From positions 1,488,001 through 1,552,000 of the forward strand of contig OX595992.1 in assembly GCA_951394045.1 (NCBI GenBank): a stretch of DNA of 64,000 bases, read 5' to 3'. Source of the DNA: Nitzschia sp. DOCU1. Its lineage: Eukaryota > Bacillariophyta > Bacillariophyceae > Bacillariales > Bacillariaceae. The notes below the pieces were generated by a model that saw only the letters and a list, made by a program, of their open reading frames with translations, searched no databases and was not told the DNA's origin. Position 1 is the first letter of the stretch, and every line of letters begins with the position of its first letter. The position numbers and the translations under genes were made by a program. This document shows positions 1 to 10,008 of this stretch, in pieces.

Positions 1-1
1 A

Positions 2-344
2 CATTACGACACATTCAGTTCACTGGAGAACGCCGTTGATTTCTTCCTATACCCCACTGGGCTCTTAATTCTCATGGTGGGAGTGTACATGTTGGTGAGG
101 GAAAGCGAAGCCGCTGATGAATTATTATTCATCGAAAATGATGGCGATGAGCAAATAGTCCCAGTCCGAAAGAATACAGACGATAGCTCACAGGTAAGCC
201 GTGGGTCATTGGCATGGGCTTTTCAGGATGAACGAACGGCTCTACTTCGATCGAACCATGTCTCACTTTCTTCAATGGTAGCTGCCCTTCATGTACACAA
301 AAGTCGACGACGAGGGACAAATGAATCACGGTCCTGTGGTATAA
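2..344 (+). CDS. 3' end of a membrane protein gene (partial, unidentified)
   Basis: The frame is open from the left edge of the window, so the 5' part is missing. The visible protein has one hydrophobic stretch (FFLYPTGLLILMVGVYMLV) followed by an acidic tail, which suggests the last membrane segment and cytosolic C terminus of a membrane protein. I infer exons 2-193 and 282-344. The donor is CAG|GTAAGC and the acceptor is GGTAG|CTG, giving an 88-bp intron of the length seen elsewhere here. The join gives a short tail ending LPFMYTKVDDEGQMNHGPVV before TAA. Without splicing the frame runs to 373 with a less protein-like tail. The family is not recognisable from this fragment. Confidence 0.5.
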
Positions 345-661
345 ATAGTTTGACACTAGATTTCTATCATTGAGAACGACTTTTTGAATCGCTTGTTTGG
401 TCGTGCTTCCAAAGGTGACAGTAAAAAAATCGTGCTTTATCGACTCGTTGGATTGTTAATGTTTCGGAGTAGTCGATGTCTTGTCGTTTTCGCTCGTACG
501 TTGGACAGACGGGCTTTCCCTCCACCCAAAATCTTTCCGCGACGACGAAAAGTCAGTTTTCTTGTTCTCATCACTTTTATGCTGCCAACCATCATTGTTG
601 TGCAACATTCAACGTTTGATTTTCTTGCCTGTTGAATTGTAGTGGGAACCACTTCACAATC
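345..661. other. Intergenic, 5' region of the NOC4 gene
   Basis: Short open frames on both strands show no recognisable protein. A pyrimidine-rich stretch precedes the ATG at 662. No other signal seen. Confidence 0.5.
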
Positions 662-2308
662 ATGTCGGCGGGTAATCCATCTTTGGCGGAACTATCCAAG
701 CAGATCAAATTGCTAAGCCAAGAGTTGGTCGATGTGCGAGCCGATGCCGCCCGATTGGACGAACTTCGTCGGGTGTACTCACGCTTGACGGCAACTGGAG
801 AGTTGACCTTTGGGACACCTCCGCCAGAAAACAAGGTGGCTGCCAAATGGAAGTCATTTCTAGTGAAGCATCACAAGTTGATGGTCGCACAACTTGTGGA
901 CCGCGTGGAAATGGGACGGCACTCGGCCATACGGTGTTTCTTTGGAGTTATCGCGGCGTCACCTCTGACAAGCACCAACAAACATGGAAACGAATACAAA
1001 TATGTCGATTGTGACTTGCTCCAACAATGGCTACGGGCCATGACGTTACAAGAAGCAGATGAGATGGACCGGGCAATGAGGCATATGGTGGAAGCCGAAT
1101 TTTTGCGTCCCTTTCGGGACGTCCAATACTATACCTTGAGCTCCATTTCTAACCTGGCCAGGTTGGAGTACGAAAACCAAAAAGATACTTCATCCACAAA
1201 AGTTGCTGAAAAGTTACTTGAGTTCCTTACCGTAGTTCCAGTGCCAAAATCGGAAGATGACATGGAAGCTAGTCAATTTCTCTGCCAGCCGCCAACGGAT
1301 GGCGTGTCCGATGATGCCAGTAACCAAGAAGATGAAAGCAGCGACGAGGAGGAAGAGGACGACGAGGATGAAAGCGAGGATGGCAGTGATAGAAAGCAAA
1401 GTGGAAGACCGAAGAAGCGGAGAAAGAAGTCTTCATCGGCCCACAAGTTCCCGTTCCAGCGTCTCTCGTCCTTTATGCGGGAGTACGAGAAGGCATGGTT
1501 GGCGGTGCTGAAACTCAATTTGCCGCTAGCGTCGTTGAAGAGATCCCTATCCTTTTTGCCGCACTATGTGCTTGACTGCATTCCAAATCCTCTACGATTC
1601 GCCGACTTTTTCATGCAAGCCTACACGGATCACGGATCGGGAATGGTGGGTGTCCTGGCCTTGGATGGGCTATTCGAATTAATCACCGAACATGGATTGG
1701 AGTATCCTGACTTCTACAAGCAACTCTACCGGCTTGTCTCGTCTAGAGTTTTGTACGCCAAGTATCGTTCCCGCTTCTTTTCTTTGTTGACAAAATGTTT
1801 GATTCGAAATGAAATGCTGCCGGCACATTTGGTAGCCGCTTTCTGTAAGCGTTTGTGTCGCGCGGCCTTGAGTGGCCCAACGCCTGGAGCCCTCTTTGTA
1901 TTGGCTTTGGTGTCCAACTTACTCCGCAAACATCCAGAATGCTCCTGTCTGATCGACCGCAAGGGTAGCGATGAAATGAAGGATGAGTTTTTGCCTGATG
2001 AAAACGACCCTACCAAGGCGAAAGCGTTGCAGAGCTCCCTCTGGGAACTTGTAGTATTGGAGCGACACTATTACGCCCCCGTTGCGACCCTGGCAAAATC
2101 AATAGGTACCCCTGAAGAGGCCAAGGCGCCTCCTCACAGCATGGAAGAGTTCTCGAATCATACCTACAAGTCGCTGTTTGATACAGAGCGCAAGAAACGA
2201 CCGAAAAAGACTGCACTTGCATTCAAGGAACCCGAGGGCGTGTTTCGAAAGGACGACATTTTCTCAGGTTTCCTTAGCTTTGGAGACCCCACGAATAGCG
2301 AACAATAG
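662..2308 (+). CDS. NOC4: NOC4-like nucleolar complex protein (CBF/Mak21 family)
   Basis: In yeast Noc4 pairs with Nop14 and acts in maturation and export of the small ribosomal subunit in the nucleolus. This 548-residue single-exon protein has a helical N-terminal half, an acidic block (about 222-242, mostly D/E/S), a basic nuclear-localisation-like cluster (about 244-256, PKKRRKK), then the CBF/Mak21 domain (about 320-435) with the family stretches NPLRFADFFMQAY, GVLALDGLFELI and ALFVLALVSNLLRKHPEC. Length and order match NOC4/NOC4L better than the longer Noc1 or Noc3. The frame extends upstream to a TTG at 632, but ATG 662 in context ATCATGTC is the natural start. It converges on the LENG1-like gene with a 40-bp gap. 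Confidence 0.88.
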   Translation: MSAGNPSLAELSKQIKLLSQELVDVRADAARLDELRRVYSRLTATGELTFGTPPPENKVAAKWKSFLVKHHKLMVAQLVDRVEMGRHSAIRCFFGVIAASPLTSTNKHGNEYKYVDCDLLQQWLRAMTLQEADEMDRAMRHMVEAEFLRPFRDVQYYTLSSISNLARLEYENQKDTSSTKVAEKLLEFLTVVPVPKSEDDMEASQFLCQPPTDGVSDDASNQEDESSDEEEEDDEDESEDGSDRKQSGRPKKRRKKSSSAHKFPFQRLSSFMREYEKAWLAVLKLNLPLASLKRSLSFLPHYVLDCIPNPLRFADFFMQAYTDHGSGMVGVLALDGLFELITEHGLEYPDFYKQLYRLVSSRVLYAKYRSRFFSLLTKCLIRNEMLPAHLVAAFCKRLCRAALSGPTPGALFVLALVSNLLRKHPECSCLIDRKGSDEMKDEFLPDENDPTKAKALQSSLWELVVLERHYYAPVATLAKSIGTPEEAKAPPHSMEEFSNHTYKSLFDTERKKRPKKTALAFKEPEGVFRKDDIFSGFLSFGDPTNSEQ

Positions 2309-2348
2309 ATAGTAACAAAAAAGAAAGCTCTGCTTAAAGAGTACGAAT

Positions 2349-3242
2349 CTAGTTTCGGCTCATTCGAGGATGGTATTGATTCAGATATCTTCGATCCTGT
2401 CGCAGCCCCACAGAGCCAGTGACTACGCTCTCCTGCCGTTGGCGTTCCTGTTGCTCTCTTTCCTCCCGACGCCTTCGTAGTTCTTCAATAGAATTTTTTG
2501 TGTCATTCTTTGCCGACTTCCTCTCCTGCTTTTCTCGTCGTCTGCGTGAAGATGACTCGCGCCTCTTCCGACGTCGACGTCGGTCGCGCGAGTCGTCGCT
2601 ACTGGAACTGGAAGAACTTTCGCTATCCGACGATGAAGAATCTGAAGTACCATGTTTGGAAGACTTCCGTCGACGCTTCAGTCTTTTGGAGCGTGATTTC
2701 CCGACTTCTGATATTTGGGAAGAAGAAGCCACGGGATTGACTGAACTTGTAGATTTCTCTTCCCTGACGAATTCTTTCATAGGGTCCATTCGACGTTTCA
2801 GGCGTTGATCCTTGGCATCCACGTTCCCCTCCTGATCTTGGGGTCTTAAGGAGCCCGCTTGTAAGTAAAAGGATTCTGGCTTTGCGGATTGTCCAAGGTA
2901 AAGTGGCATTATGCCTCCATTCTTCCTTTTCTCATTTGCAGCCGAGTTGCTATTGACTACATTCTCGACACGCTTTCGATGCTCTTCTTCTTCAGCCGCA
3001 AATAAATTGACATGTTGAGGGTGCTTCAATTGTTTCTCTTCCAAAGATTCCTCCTCGGTCTTGAGGCCTCGTTTCTGTCGCAGCGTGTGCAATCGTGATC
3101 GTGACGTTTCTTGTTCGCGCTTGGCGGCCTCCTGCTCTTGCTCTTCTGCATTCTTGCGTTCGTCCCGCAAGACCCGCTCAACGTTGCTCGGATTCCAAGG
3201 ACAGTACGACTTTTTCGGGAGAATGATGAGGCGACCGGACAT
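2349..3242 (-). CDS. LENG1: LENG1-like protein with CIR_N start and RS-rich tail
   Basis: The 297-residue protein opens with ILPKKSYCPWNPSNVERVLRD, close to the [21 protein letters not shown] type of start in LENG1 and the CIR N-terminal domain, followed by a charged coiled region and a VNLFAAEEEE segment that LENG1 proteins also have. The C-terminal half is rich in S, R and RS/SR dipeptides (SSSDSESSSSSSS, RDRRRRRKRR), as in pre-mRNA splicing factors. A nuclear RNA-processing role is likely, but the family is poorly characterised. The frame continues upstream to a TTG at 3302; ATG 3242 gives the family N terminus. The 3' end faces NOC4. Confidence 0.75.
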   Translation of the reverse strand: MSGRLIILPKKSYCPWNPSNVERVLRDERKNAEEQEQEAAKREQETSRSRLHTLRQKRGLKTEEESLEEKQLKHPQHVNLFAAEEEEHRKRVENVVNSNSAANEKRKNGGIMPLYLGQSAKPESFYLQAGSLRPQDQEGNVDAKDQRLKRRMDPMKEFVREEKSTSSVNPVASSSQISEVGKSRSKRLKRRRKSSKHGTSDSSSSDSESSSSSSSDDSRDRRRRRKRRESSSRRRREKQERKSAKNDTKNSIEELRRRREEREQQERQRQESVVTGSVGLRQDRRYLNQYHPRMSRN

Positions 3243-3776
3243 GTTGTTTTGGTTGTATTTTCGATTCAAAAAGACGACGCAAAGAAGTTCCGATGCAATC
3301 AAAACAAGTGGGATGTCTCGTGATGGGAGCGCGCCGGGAGCCGAAAATGACGGCGGGAGGGGTCGAAATTCAAGGAGTCAAATGAATCATTCTACTGAAG
3401 TCAAGTTATTCGAGTCGTGTCGACTACTACGAGGAGTCAGTCTTTCGATGCTATGATATATCATTATCTGGCGTGGGACGAGCCCGCAAGAAGACGAAAG
3501 TAATAAGTCAACTAGCAATGTAGCAACTCTAGAGTAGAGCAACTTGGCAAGCAAGGCTACATCGATTGCGATTAAGAAGGCAGAAGCGAATAACATCAAA
3601 TGACCACATTGTGAACGTACAGTATTGTTGCAATAGCTGTCAAATCGGTACCATAGAGCTCTGAAATTTTCAGCAAGCAAATAGAGTCACTCTTGGCACC
3701 ATCAAGTCATTGTAGCTGCTGCAGGTTCTAGTGTGGCATACAGAGGATTATGCCCGGGTTGCAGTTCTTCTACCTT
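3243..3776. other. Intergenic, promoter side of the LENG1-like gene
   Basis: Lies between the 3' end of the dehydrogenase gene and the start of the LENG1-like gene, both on the minus strand. Only short unconvincing frames are present. TAGTAG/CTAC-type triplets occur around 3425-3530. Confidence 0.5.
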
Positions 3777-6647
3777 TCATGTTCTTACAGTCCATTTGGG
3801 CTCCGCCTTGGTCGTCGACGATCTGGGTAGAGAGTATTCGTGGCGTTCGTGGAGCAGATCGATGGGACCCAGTCTCGGTGATAGGAAAAAGTCAGACGTA
3901 GAGTCATCATCTTCCTCAAATTGCGATTGATGGTCGGGGGGTGCTTGCGAACGCCGACGCGTCCCAACGGGTTCGGACTTTGTAGTCTCTTTGGTAGTAC
4001 CTTCTTTGCCGAGACGTCCACCCTCGTCTTTTGGTGCGTTTAGGGTGACATTCGTATTAACTGTTGTTGCAGGCGAGGGTGCTGCTGGTGCAAGGGCTGG
4101 GCTTTCTTCGACTTTGGGCGCGCTTGGTTTTATTGTTGCCGGCAATGATTCCTCCGAAGTATCCATTTCATTGTCGCCCGTGCTGTCATGGCCCCCTTGG
4201 ATTGTTTCGACAACTGGGGTCCCCTTGGTTTCGTCGCCCACAGAAGGTGATTGGATGATTGCACTATCGGCGGGTTTTGGTAGACGCTCTGTTGCATTGT
4301 ACTTCATGTTTGTTGATACCTGGTCTACGGGGGCAGGTGGTGGATCCTCTGACACCTCCAACTCGGGTAAGGGCTCATTGACCTCCACTGGTGTTGTCGG
4401 CGGTGTGTCCACTGGCGTTTCCTCAAGCTGCAATAGACGCGGTGGCATTTGAAAGCTGTATCTCGGTTTGAGATCCAAATGAACCGACTCTGGAGGAGTG
4501 GTGTTCACCAAGCCGCCTTGGTCTACTTTCGGAGGAAGTGGGGGTGGATCTTGTCTTCCGATAATATTCTTCCAACTGGGAAGTCGAAAGGGGCTCCACG
4601 CCGCCTGTACGCACATGGTTTCGACTCGTTGAGGTAACAGTGGTCGGAAGAGCTGAGCAAAGGCCCGATTTTGCCACCCGGGTAGTACTTGAGTGTCACC
4701 GTCCAGCAACGATACGATCCCCAAGTGAGCGACCGAGTCCGCTGGTCGTGGGTAGTATGGGAGTAACCAACATAGCGCTTTGCTAGTGCCACTTCGCAAT
4801 CGGAACTGCGTGTTCACGACGGGGCCTGGCATGAGACAAGTCACTCCCACTCCGTAGGGTTCCAACTCCTTGGACATTGAGAAAGAGAGTGACTTTTCAA
4901 AGGCCTTGGTGGCCCCATAGAGTGCTGTATTGGGTGAAGCCGAGCACAAACCAGCCATGGACGACACCATGAGTATTCGTCCCCGTCCTCTGTTGATCAT
5001 GTCAAGCCCGTAGAGTGTGCTCAGTTTCGCAAAACTCATGGTATTGATCATAATCATGCGTTCTATCAAGGACGGTTCCATATTTATAGACAAGCCTTCG
5101 TATGCAATACCCGCGTTGTTGACCAAAATATCAACGGTCAATCCTGCTTTGGTAGTTGCCTCGTGGATTCGTTCCGCCGCGTCGGCTTGGGACAAGTCCG
5201 CTTTCAGTACGCAGCAGCGAACTCCGTAGCAGGCCTCCAGATCGTACGCCAACGAAGTAAGGCGGTCCAAATCTCTGGCTACCAAGATGAGAGGAATTTC
5301 CCATCGCGCCAACTCTACGGCAAGTGCCCGACCAATGCCCTGAGATGCCCCAGTGACCAGGGCATAACCCAAGGGAGGCACCTCATCGTCCAGCAGTTCT
5401 CCTTCATTTTCTGACTTGGCGCTGTTGTTCTTGCGGGAAGTAGCCGATTTCCGCTTAATGGCTTGTAGGGCTACCAGTTCATCAAAAATAATGGCACGTC
5501 GGATTTTGGCTGCTTCTCTCTTTTGAACTTCCCGTTTTCGTTTCCATTCCTTGAAAAAGCCCCGACGACGCAACGGGTTTTTGTTATTGCCACCACCAAT
5601 CAAGGGAGTGTTTTCATAAATATCACTCAAATGCTTACGAAGACGAGGATTCAAGAGTGAAAATATTTGACTGGGATCTTCTGGGTCATCATCGTCGTCC
5701 TCTTCACTCTCACTTTTCAGAGAGGTGCTGCTACTAGACAACGTCGTAGTAGTCGTTTGTTGCAAGGCTTCAATTTCTGGTGCAGGAACTAACTCCGGTA
5801 AAAACGGTGGCAAAAAGACTTTGGACACAGATAGCTGATAGGGCAGCGCCAAAGGAAGTGGGGTCAATTTGCGCTTTCGGTTCAATTCCTGATGCGCCCA
5901 GCTGAGAACGGCTACTCCTAGTCCACTCAGGACCAAGGTACGGACAAAGGGATCCGAAAATAGCGGAATCATGGTACGTGATGCCACATCGCCCACGCCA
6001 CCACTGATTTTACGAGGCCAGCTGGCAATCAAGAGCAAGGGAGGCAAACTGGGCGGAAAATGAAACCACAGGGAAGATCCCACTTCTTGGATTTGTCGTA
6101 CGCCGATCCTGGCTCGATGCGTGAACCATGACAACGCCACGGCTGCGGCACTGGGATATGTATTTCTTGCAGTGACTACTTGACTGTCGTCGTCTCCTTT
6201 GCGCTTGGAACTAGTCGATTCATCGTTATCGTCGTCTTCGTCTCGTTGTAACAAACTCAGGGGCCAAGGTGGCCACATTTTGACTCGATTAACCAGCAAA
6301 ACAATGCTGGAAGAAGAGGATGATGCTGGACGCGACGACTGTCCAGGAAAGGAGCCCAGCAATGACGCATCGTCGTCATCTAGTCCACGCCTCTGCACGG
6401 CATCCACCACATCTTCGAATGACAATGATGATGACGAACCAGGCCTCCTTCGAAACGAACAGTCTCCCCACTGTAATAAACTCCCCCATGTTTTGCCCCA
6501 GGACGTGATGAATATAGCCCCCACCAGTAGTAGGCGGTAAGGTGAAAAGGTATGTGTCGCCATTGTGTGATTGTAGCAATTGCCAGTATTCATGTTTGTT
6601 GTAGTGTAAAATGACGAGGTTCGCAAACCGTGATGGCCGTCCATCAT
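3777..6647 (-). CDS. Short-chain dehydrogenase/reductase with long N- and C-terminal extensions
   Basis: A 956-residue single-exon protein. The SDR core lies at about 428-690: nucleotide-binding TGASQGIG (432-439), NNAG (510-513), Ser 562/563 and the catalytic YGATK (Y577, K581), so an active NAD(P)H oxidoreductase is expected. It is closest in style to DltE-like and 3-ketoacyl-CoA reductase/17beta-HSD type SDRs; the substrate cannot be told. The first 430 residues hold two hydrophobic segments (about 38-50 and 237-251), low-complexity S/D stretches and a basic coiled region before the core. The last ~220 residues are P/T/E-rich and disordered. Typical SDRs are 250-320 residues, so the extensions are unusual. 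The frame reaches a GTG at 6704; ATG 6647 was chosen. Membrane association is inferred. Confidence 0.85.
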   Translation of the reverse strand: MMDGHHGLRTSSFYTTTNMNTGNCYNHTMATHTFSPYRLLLVGAIFITSWGKTWGSLLQWGDCSFRRRPGSSSSLSFEDVVDAVQRRGLDDDDASLLGSFPGQSSRPASSSSSSIVLLVNRVKMWPPWPLSLLQRDEDDDNDESTSSKRKGDDDSQVVTARNTYPSAAAVALSWFTHRARIGVRQIQEVGSSLWFHFPPSLPPLLLIASWPRKISGGVGDVASRTMIPLFSDPFVRTLVLSGLGVAVLSWAHQELNRKRKLTPLPLALPYQLSVSKVFLPPFLPELVPAPEIEALQQTTTTTLSSSSTSLKSESEEDDDDDPEDPSQIFSLLNPRLRKHLSDIYENTPLIGGGNNKNPLRRRGFFKEWKRKREVQKREAAKIRRAIIFDELVALQAIKRKSATSRKNNSAKSENEGELLDDEVPPLGYALVTGASQGIGRALAVELARWEIPLILVARDLDRLTSLAYDLEACYGVRCCVLKADLSQADAAERIHEATTKAGLTVDILVNNAGIAYEGLSINMEPSLIERMIMINTMSFAKLSTLYGLDMINRGRGRILMVSSMAGLCSASPNTALYGATKAFEKSLSFSMSKELEPYGVGVTCLMPGPVVNTQFRLRSGTSKALCWLLPYYPRPADSVAHLGIVSLLDGDTQVLPGWQNRAFAQLFRPLLPQRVETMCVQAAWSPFRLPSWKNIIGRQDPPPLPPKVDQGGLVNTTPPESVHLDLKPRYSFQMPPRLLQLEETPVDTPPTTPVEVNEPLPELEVSEDPPPAPVDQVSTNMKYNATERLPKPADSAIIQSPSVGDETKGTPVVETIQGGHDSTGDNEMDTSEESLPATIKPSAPKVEESPALAPAAPSPATTVNTNVTLNAPKDEGGRLGKEGTTKETTKSEPVGTRRRSQAPPDHQSQFEEDDDSTSDFFLSPRLGPIDLLHERHEYSLPRSSTTKAEPKWTVRT

Positions 6648-6883
6648 TGTGGCGCCAACGCAACGGAATTTGAAAAATTCAAAAGAGATCCAAAATCCGA
6701 CCACTTTGACCCAATCGAGTTGGATGCGTCAGCTTCCACGTGTCAATCGGTCATGGCGGGAGAGCTTTTGCGGGTCGCATCCATCGATTTTCCGTTTTTT
6801 GTTTTGTGATCATGTCTTGCTTTCCTTTTACCTCTTGTGCATTGTATTTTTTCTAGGTGGAAGACCCTGCATTAAACAAAACG

Positions 6884-7996
6884 ATGAAGCCAAATGATGC
6901 TGGCAAGAAGAAGAAGGAGAAAGGTAACAAACCAGCTGCTGCTTTGGATCGAGCAGCAGGAGGCAAGGATGGTGGAGGGGACGATCGTGGTGATGGCACC
7001 AACCGCCGAGGTGGTCGACGCATCCCGGTGGTACAAAATCCTAGTCGGGGCGCACCAGGTATTCTAATGACATGTGAACGAGGAAAGGAAGTCAAATGTC
7101 AAAGAGAAGGTCTTGAGATTATCCAGCATTACTATTCGAAACTTGTGCAAGACAAACACGAAAACAATGATGCCGGCCAGGAGGAGGATGCAAAGCCGAC
7201 TCTGAGTTTGGACGAAGAATTGAAGCAGTTGCAAAGTGGAAATAACAATGGCTCAAAATCATATTTCAGCATCTTTCAGACGGGATGCCGGGGGACTGTG
7301 TTTGCATTGTGTACAGTGTCCGGGAGTGAAATGATCCCCTCCGTCAAAGAACAAAAATTGCGTCATCAGGAAAACAATGCTGGGGAGGAATCCTCCAAGG
7401 CTGCCGCTGCCAACGACACTGAGGAGCCCGTTTCCAAAAAGCAAAAAATTGATTCATGCGAGGGCGGAGGAGTAGGAGATGTATCGTTCGAACAAGAATC
7501 GGCGTCCACTTCCAAAGCAAACGCCGCAGAAGCAAGCTATCACAACCCCAAGTGGGACCCTGTTCCGATCGTACGACACATTCTAGAGGACATTGAAAAC
7601 GATTCGGCGCGTGACGCTCCCGGCTCTCGATTTGTGACCCGCATGGTGCCGATCCAAGCGACTTGCTTTGCATCACAAGAAGAACTCCAGATTACAAGTC
7701 GCTCGCTGATTCAACGATATTTTCCACCATCGGCCACCACATTTGCCGTTGTCGAAAAACGTCGCATGTGCCCAGATAAGTTCACCAAGCAAATGATCAT
7801 TGATACTGTCTATACAGAAGTCTTGGCCTTGTTTCCAAAGATCAAAGTTCATCTGGACAATCCCGATGTAACGGTGATTGTGGAGATTTGCAAGACCCTG
7901 TGCGGCGTGTCGGTAGTCCCCAACTGCAAAACAACCTTTCGAAACTTTAATCTGGCAGTAGCGAGGGACGAGCAGAATAAAGATGATGAATTATAG
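6884..7996 (+). CDS. TAN1: TAN1/THUMPD1-like THUMP-domain tRNA acetylation adaptor
   Basis: TAN1/THUMPD1 binds tRNA through its THUMP domain and brings the acetyltransferase Kre33/NAT10 to C12 of tRNA-Ser and tRNA-Leu to form N4-acetylcytidine. This 370-residue protein shows the family order: basic start, GILMTCERGKE motif, a Ser/acid linker (roughly 140-210), then the THUMP region with FVTRMVPIQATCFAS and, near the end, DNPDVTVIVEICKTLCGVSVV. ATG 6884 is the first in-frame ATG. Just upstream, TTTTTTCTAG at 6847-6856 looks like a splice acceptor, so a 5' UTR intron or an unseen upstream exon is possible. It is divergent from the dehydrogenase gene, 236 bp away. Confidence 0.85.
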   Translation: MKPNDAGKKKKEKGNKPAAALDRAAGGKDGGGDDRGDGTNRRGGRRIPVVQNPSRGAPGILMTCERGKEVKCQREGLEIIQHYYSKLVQDKHENNDAGQEEDAKPTLSLDEELKQLQSGNNNGSKSYFSIFQTGCRGTVFALCTVSGSEMIPSVKEQKLRHQENNAGEESSKAAAANDTEEPVSKKQKIDSCEGGGVGDVSFEQESASTSKANAAEASYHNPKWDPVPIVRHILEDIENDSARDAPGSRFVTRMVPIQATCFASQEELQITSRSLIQRYFPPSATTFAVVEKRRMCPDKFTKQMIIDTVYTEVLALFPKIKVHLDNPDVTVIVEICKTLCGVSVVPNCKTTFRNFNLAVARDEQNKDDEL

Positions 7997-8432
7997 CACC
8001 ATCTGACACTCCCTGGATTCATGCATTCGTCCAAAGCTATATAATTTTCTCAAAAGTTCATTTGGCATGCCAAAGTGAAACCAGCGAGTGGTACGGCTAG
8101 TACTACGCGGTAGACGCGACTACGCGTATGCCACAGTGTGAACTGGTAGAATATATCGTGGTCTAGATGCTAGATTGGCCATGTTATCAACCACAATACA
8201 TCTTGAAAATTCTACACAATCCAACAACGTCGAGGAAGACCTTGACTCTAAAAGATAGCATGTTTGTTGTGCATGTGTATGAACGCCTCGCAGCTGTCAC
8301 CCGCATTTCTCGAATATAGGCAAACCACATCCAGGTGTAGGTGACAGTTGGGCGCAGCGGTTTGAAAACATGAATTGGCGCGCATTCGCTTCCAAATGTG
8401 ATATAACAACGTGGTTGTGTTGAGTTCCAAAA
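7997..8432. other. Convergent intergenic region
   Basis: Lies between two 3' ends. It contains a small inverted repeat ACGCG-ACTA-CGCGT near 8115-8128. No gene seen. Confidence 0.5.
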
Positions 8433-9347
8433 TCATTGCTGCGAAGTCTCACTTGTCATGTCCAATTTCTTCTCCATTTCATCCATGAGACTCTCGGCCT
8501 CTTCTATTCCTTCTCCTTTCATATGAATTATAGCTTGCAGGTCTTCTGCTGCGCTGGCTACTGCCATTGAAGTCACAAGGTCAGACCCAAACTGATCTGA
8601 ACCATGAATGCTCGCTCTTGCCCGTCGCAACAGACTTTTGCTATGACGCTTGTCAAGTTGCAGCGCCTTTGTGGCTTGCACGATAGACTCTTCGTACTTT
8701 TTCAGGCGAAGATAACACTCTGCCTGGTTACTTAACAGCGTCACCATCTCAGCTCGCTGGTGGGGCACCAAAAACATGCCCGTAATGTCGCCTCCCATAA
8801 GCTCTTCCGCCTTGATATAACAATCCAGGGCAGTTTTGTATTGACCACGTTGAAATGCACGCTTTCCCTTATCCTTCAGCTGCATCATTGCTTCGTAATC
8901 CTCCGGAGCTACTTGTCGGCCACGCCCCCCGGCTTCTTTGACTAGCCTCTTGTTCATCGTTTCGACCCAAGCTCGCTTTCCCTCTTCTTCGCCGAACAGA
9001 TACGTGAAATACCACGATCCAGCCCACACGCCGGGCTGCGCCTCTTCGTATCCGTTTTCGACGCACCACAATAAGGACTTTCGTTCTCGTTCAAAGTCGC
9101 CCGTTTTCGGGTTTTTGCTGGAACGGACAAACGTTACAATTTGTTCCAGCTCCTTCAAGGAGTATCCAGGCGGCAAGTCCGCATCAAAGCCTAACCCATA
9201 CTCATATTCTTCCTCGACTTCAAAAGCAGTCGGCGTGTTTCCTTCCTCTTCGAAAATCAAAATCTCGTCCGTGTCATCGTCGTCTTCTTCCCGCGTCAGA
9301 TACGGCGTGGACGAGGACTGTGACGAGAAGGACCCTTTCTCTCTCAT
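8433..9347 (-). CDS. TPR-repeat protein
   Basis: A 304-residue single-exon protein starting at a clear ATG. The acidic N-terminal ~90 residues precede a W-rich segment (CVENGYEEAQPGVWAGSWYFTYLFG) that I do not recognise. Residues about 165-265 form TPR-type helical repeats: a basic first helix (LKDKGKRAFQRGQYKTALDCYIKAEEL), a second (LLSNQAECYLRLKKYEESIVQATKAL) and a third (RHSKSLLRRARA). This resembles co-chaperone TPR domains that bind peptide C termini. No catalytic domain is visible. The partner and location are unknown. Confidence 0.7.
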   Translation of the reverse strand: MREKGSFSSQSSSTPYLTREEDDDDTDEILIFEEEGNTPTAFEVEEEYEYGLGFDADLPPGYSLKELEQIVTFVRSSKNPKTGDFERERKSLLWCVENGYEEAQPGVWAGSWYFTYLFGEEEGKRAWVETMNKRLVKEAGGRGRQVAPEDYEAMMQLKDKGKRAFQRGQYKTALDCYIKAEELMGGDITGMFLVPHQRAEMVTLLSNQAECYLRLKKYEESIVQATKALQLDKRHSKSLLRRARASIHGSDQFGSDLVTSMAVASAAEDLQAIIHMKGEGIEEAESLMDEMEKKLDMTSETSQQ

Positions 9348-10008
9348 TTTGCCGGATTTCTAAGTTTTATAATGGATGGATGGGGGGCTGCTACTGTAAT
9401 GGATTTGTTGAGGCGTCTCTTTGTACGTTTCAATCAGCAATGTTATGTTCGGGTCGAGCACCCTACTCCCACCAAAGGCTGGCGGCAAAACGATGAATGG
9501 TTGTTGTTGACGTGGGTTTGCATTTGAAAAATTCGCCGGGCCGTGGATGGAATTATGGTGGCCGGCTGGCGAAGTGTCTTTGCGCCCGCCGGCAGTTCAA
9601 ACACGACGTTGGAGTAGGTAGAACCACGTACTGGGATCGTACCTGGTACTGTACTATAAAGATTGAAGCGATAGAGCGCCGGCCGATGCAGCAGATTGTG
9701 CGAATACCTGGTTCAACGGACGTCTCATTCGTCAGCTTCCCCTTTTGGGACGACGTGGCCGTTGGGCCCGCACCGGACGTCGTCCAGACACATAACGTCT
9801 TTTGACTTAGTGGATTCAAAATAGAGTGGATCCTTCTCTTTGATCTTTTTCGCCCACGAGAATTTGCTTCCACTCGAGAGAAGATGCCGAAGAGGATAAT
9901 GCATCTCAATGACAGTTCAAAGTCTTGTGAAGCCATCACTTTTCGCCACTTTTGAATTCATCGTATTGCTCGTCGACGAGTTTGTCTCAGTAAAACACCA
10001 ACATCAAC
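9348..10008. other. Divergent promoter region between TPR and thioesterase genes
   Basis: A 661-bp spacer between two gene starts. It carries GTACCTGGTA at 9639-9648, a motif repeated in other intergenic regions of the window. An open frame at 9497-9805 has no protein-like features and is treated as noncoding. Confidence 0.5.

Noticed and set aside
384..635. 83-codon frame upstream of NOC4
   Set aside because: Composition is not protein-like and it overlaps the probable 5' UTR.
3991..4452. 153-codon plus-strand frame
   Set aside because: Antisense to the P/T/E-rich tail of the dehydrogenase; no domain.
9497..9805. 102-codon frame in a divergent promoter
   Set aside because: No recognisable motif; likely chance.
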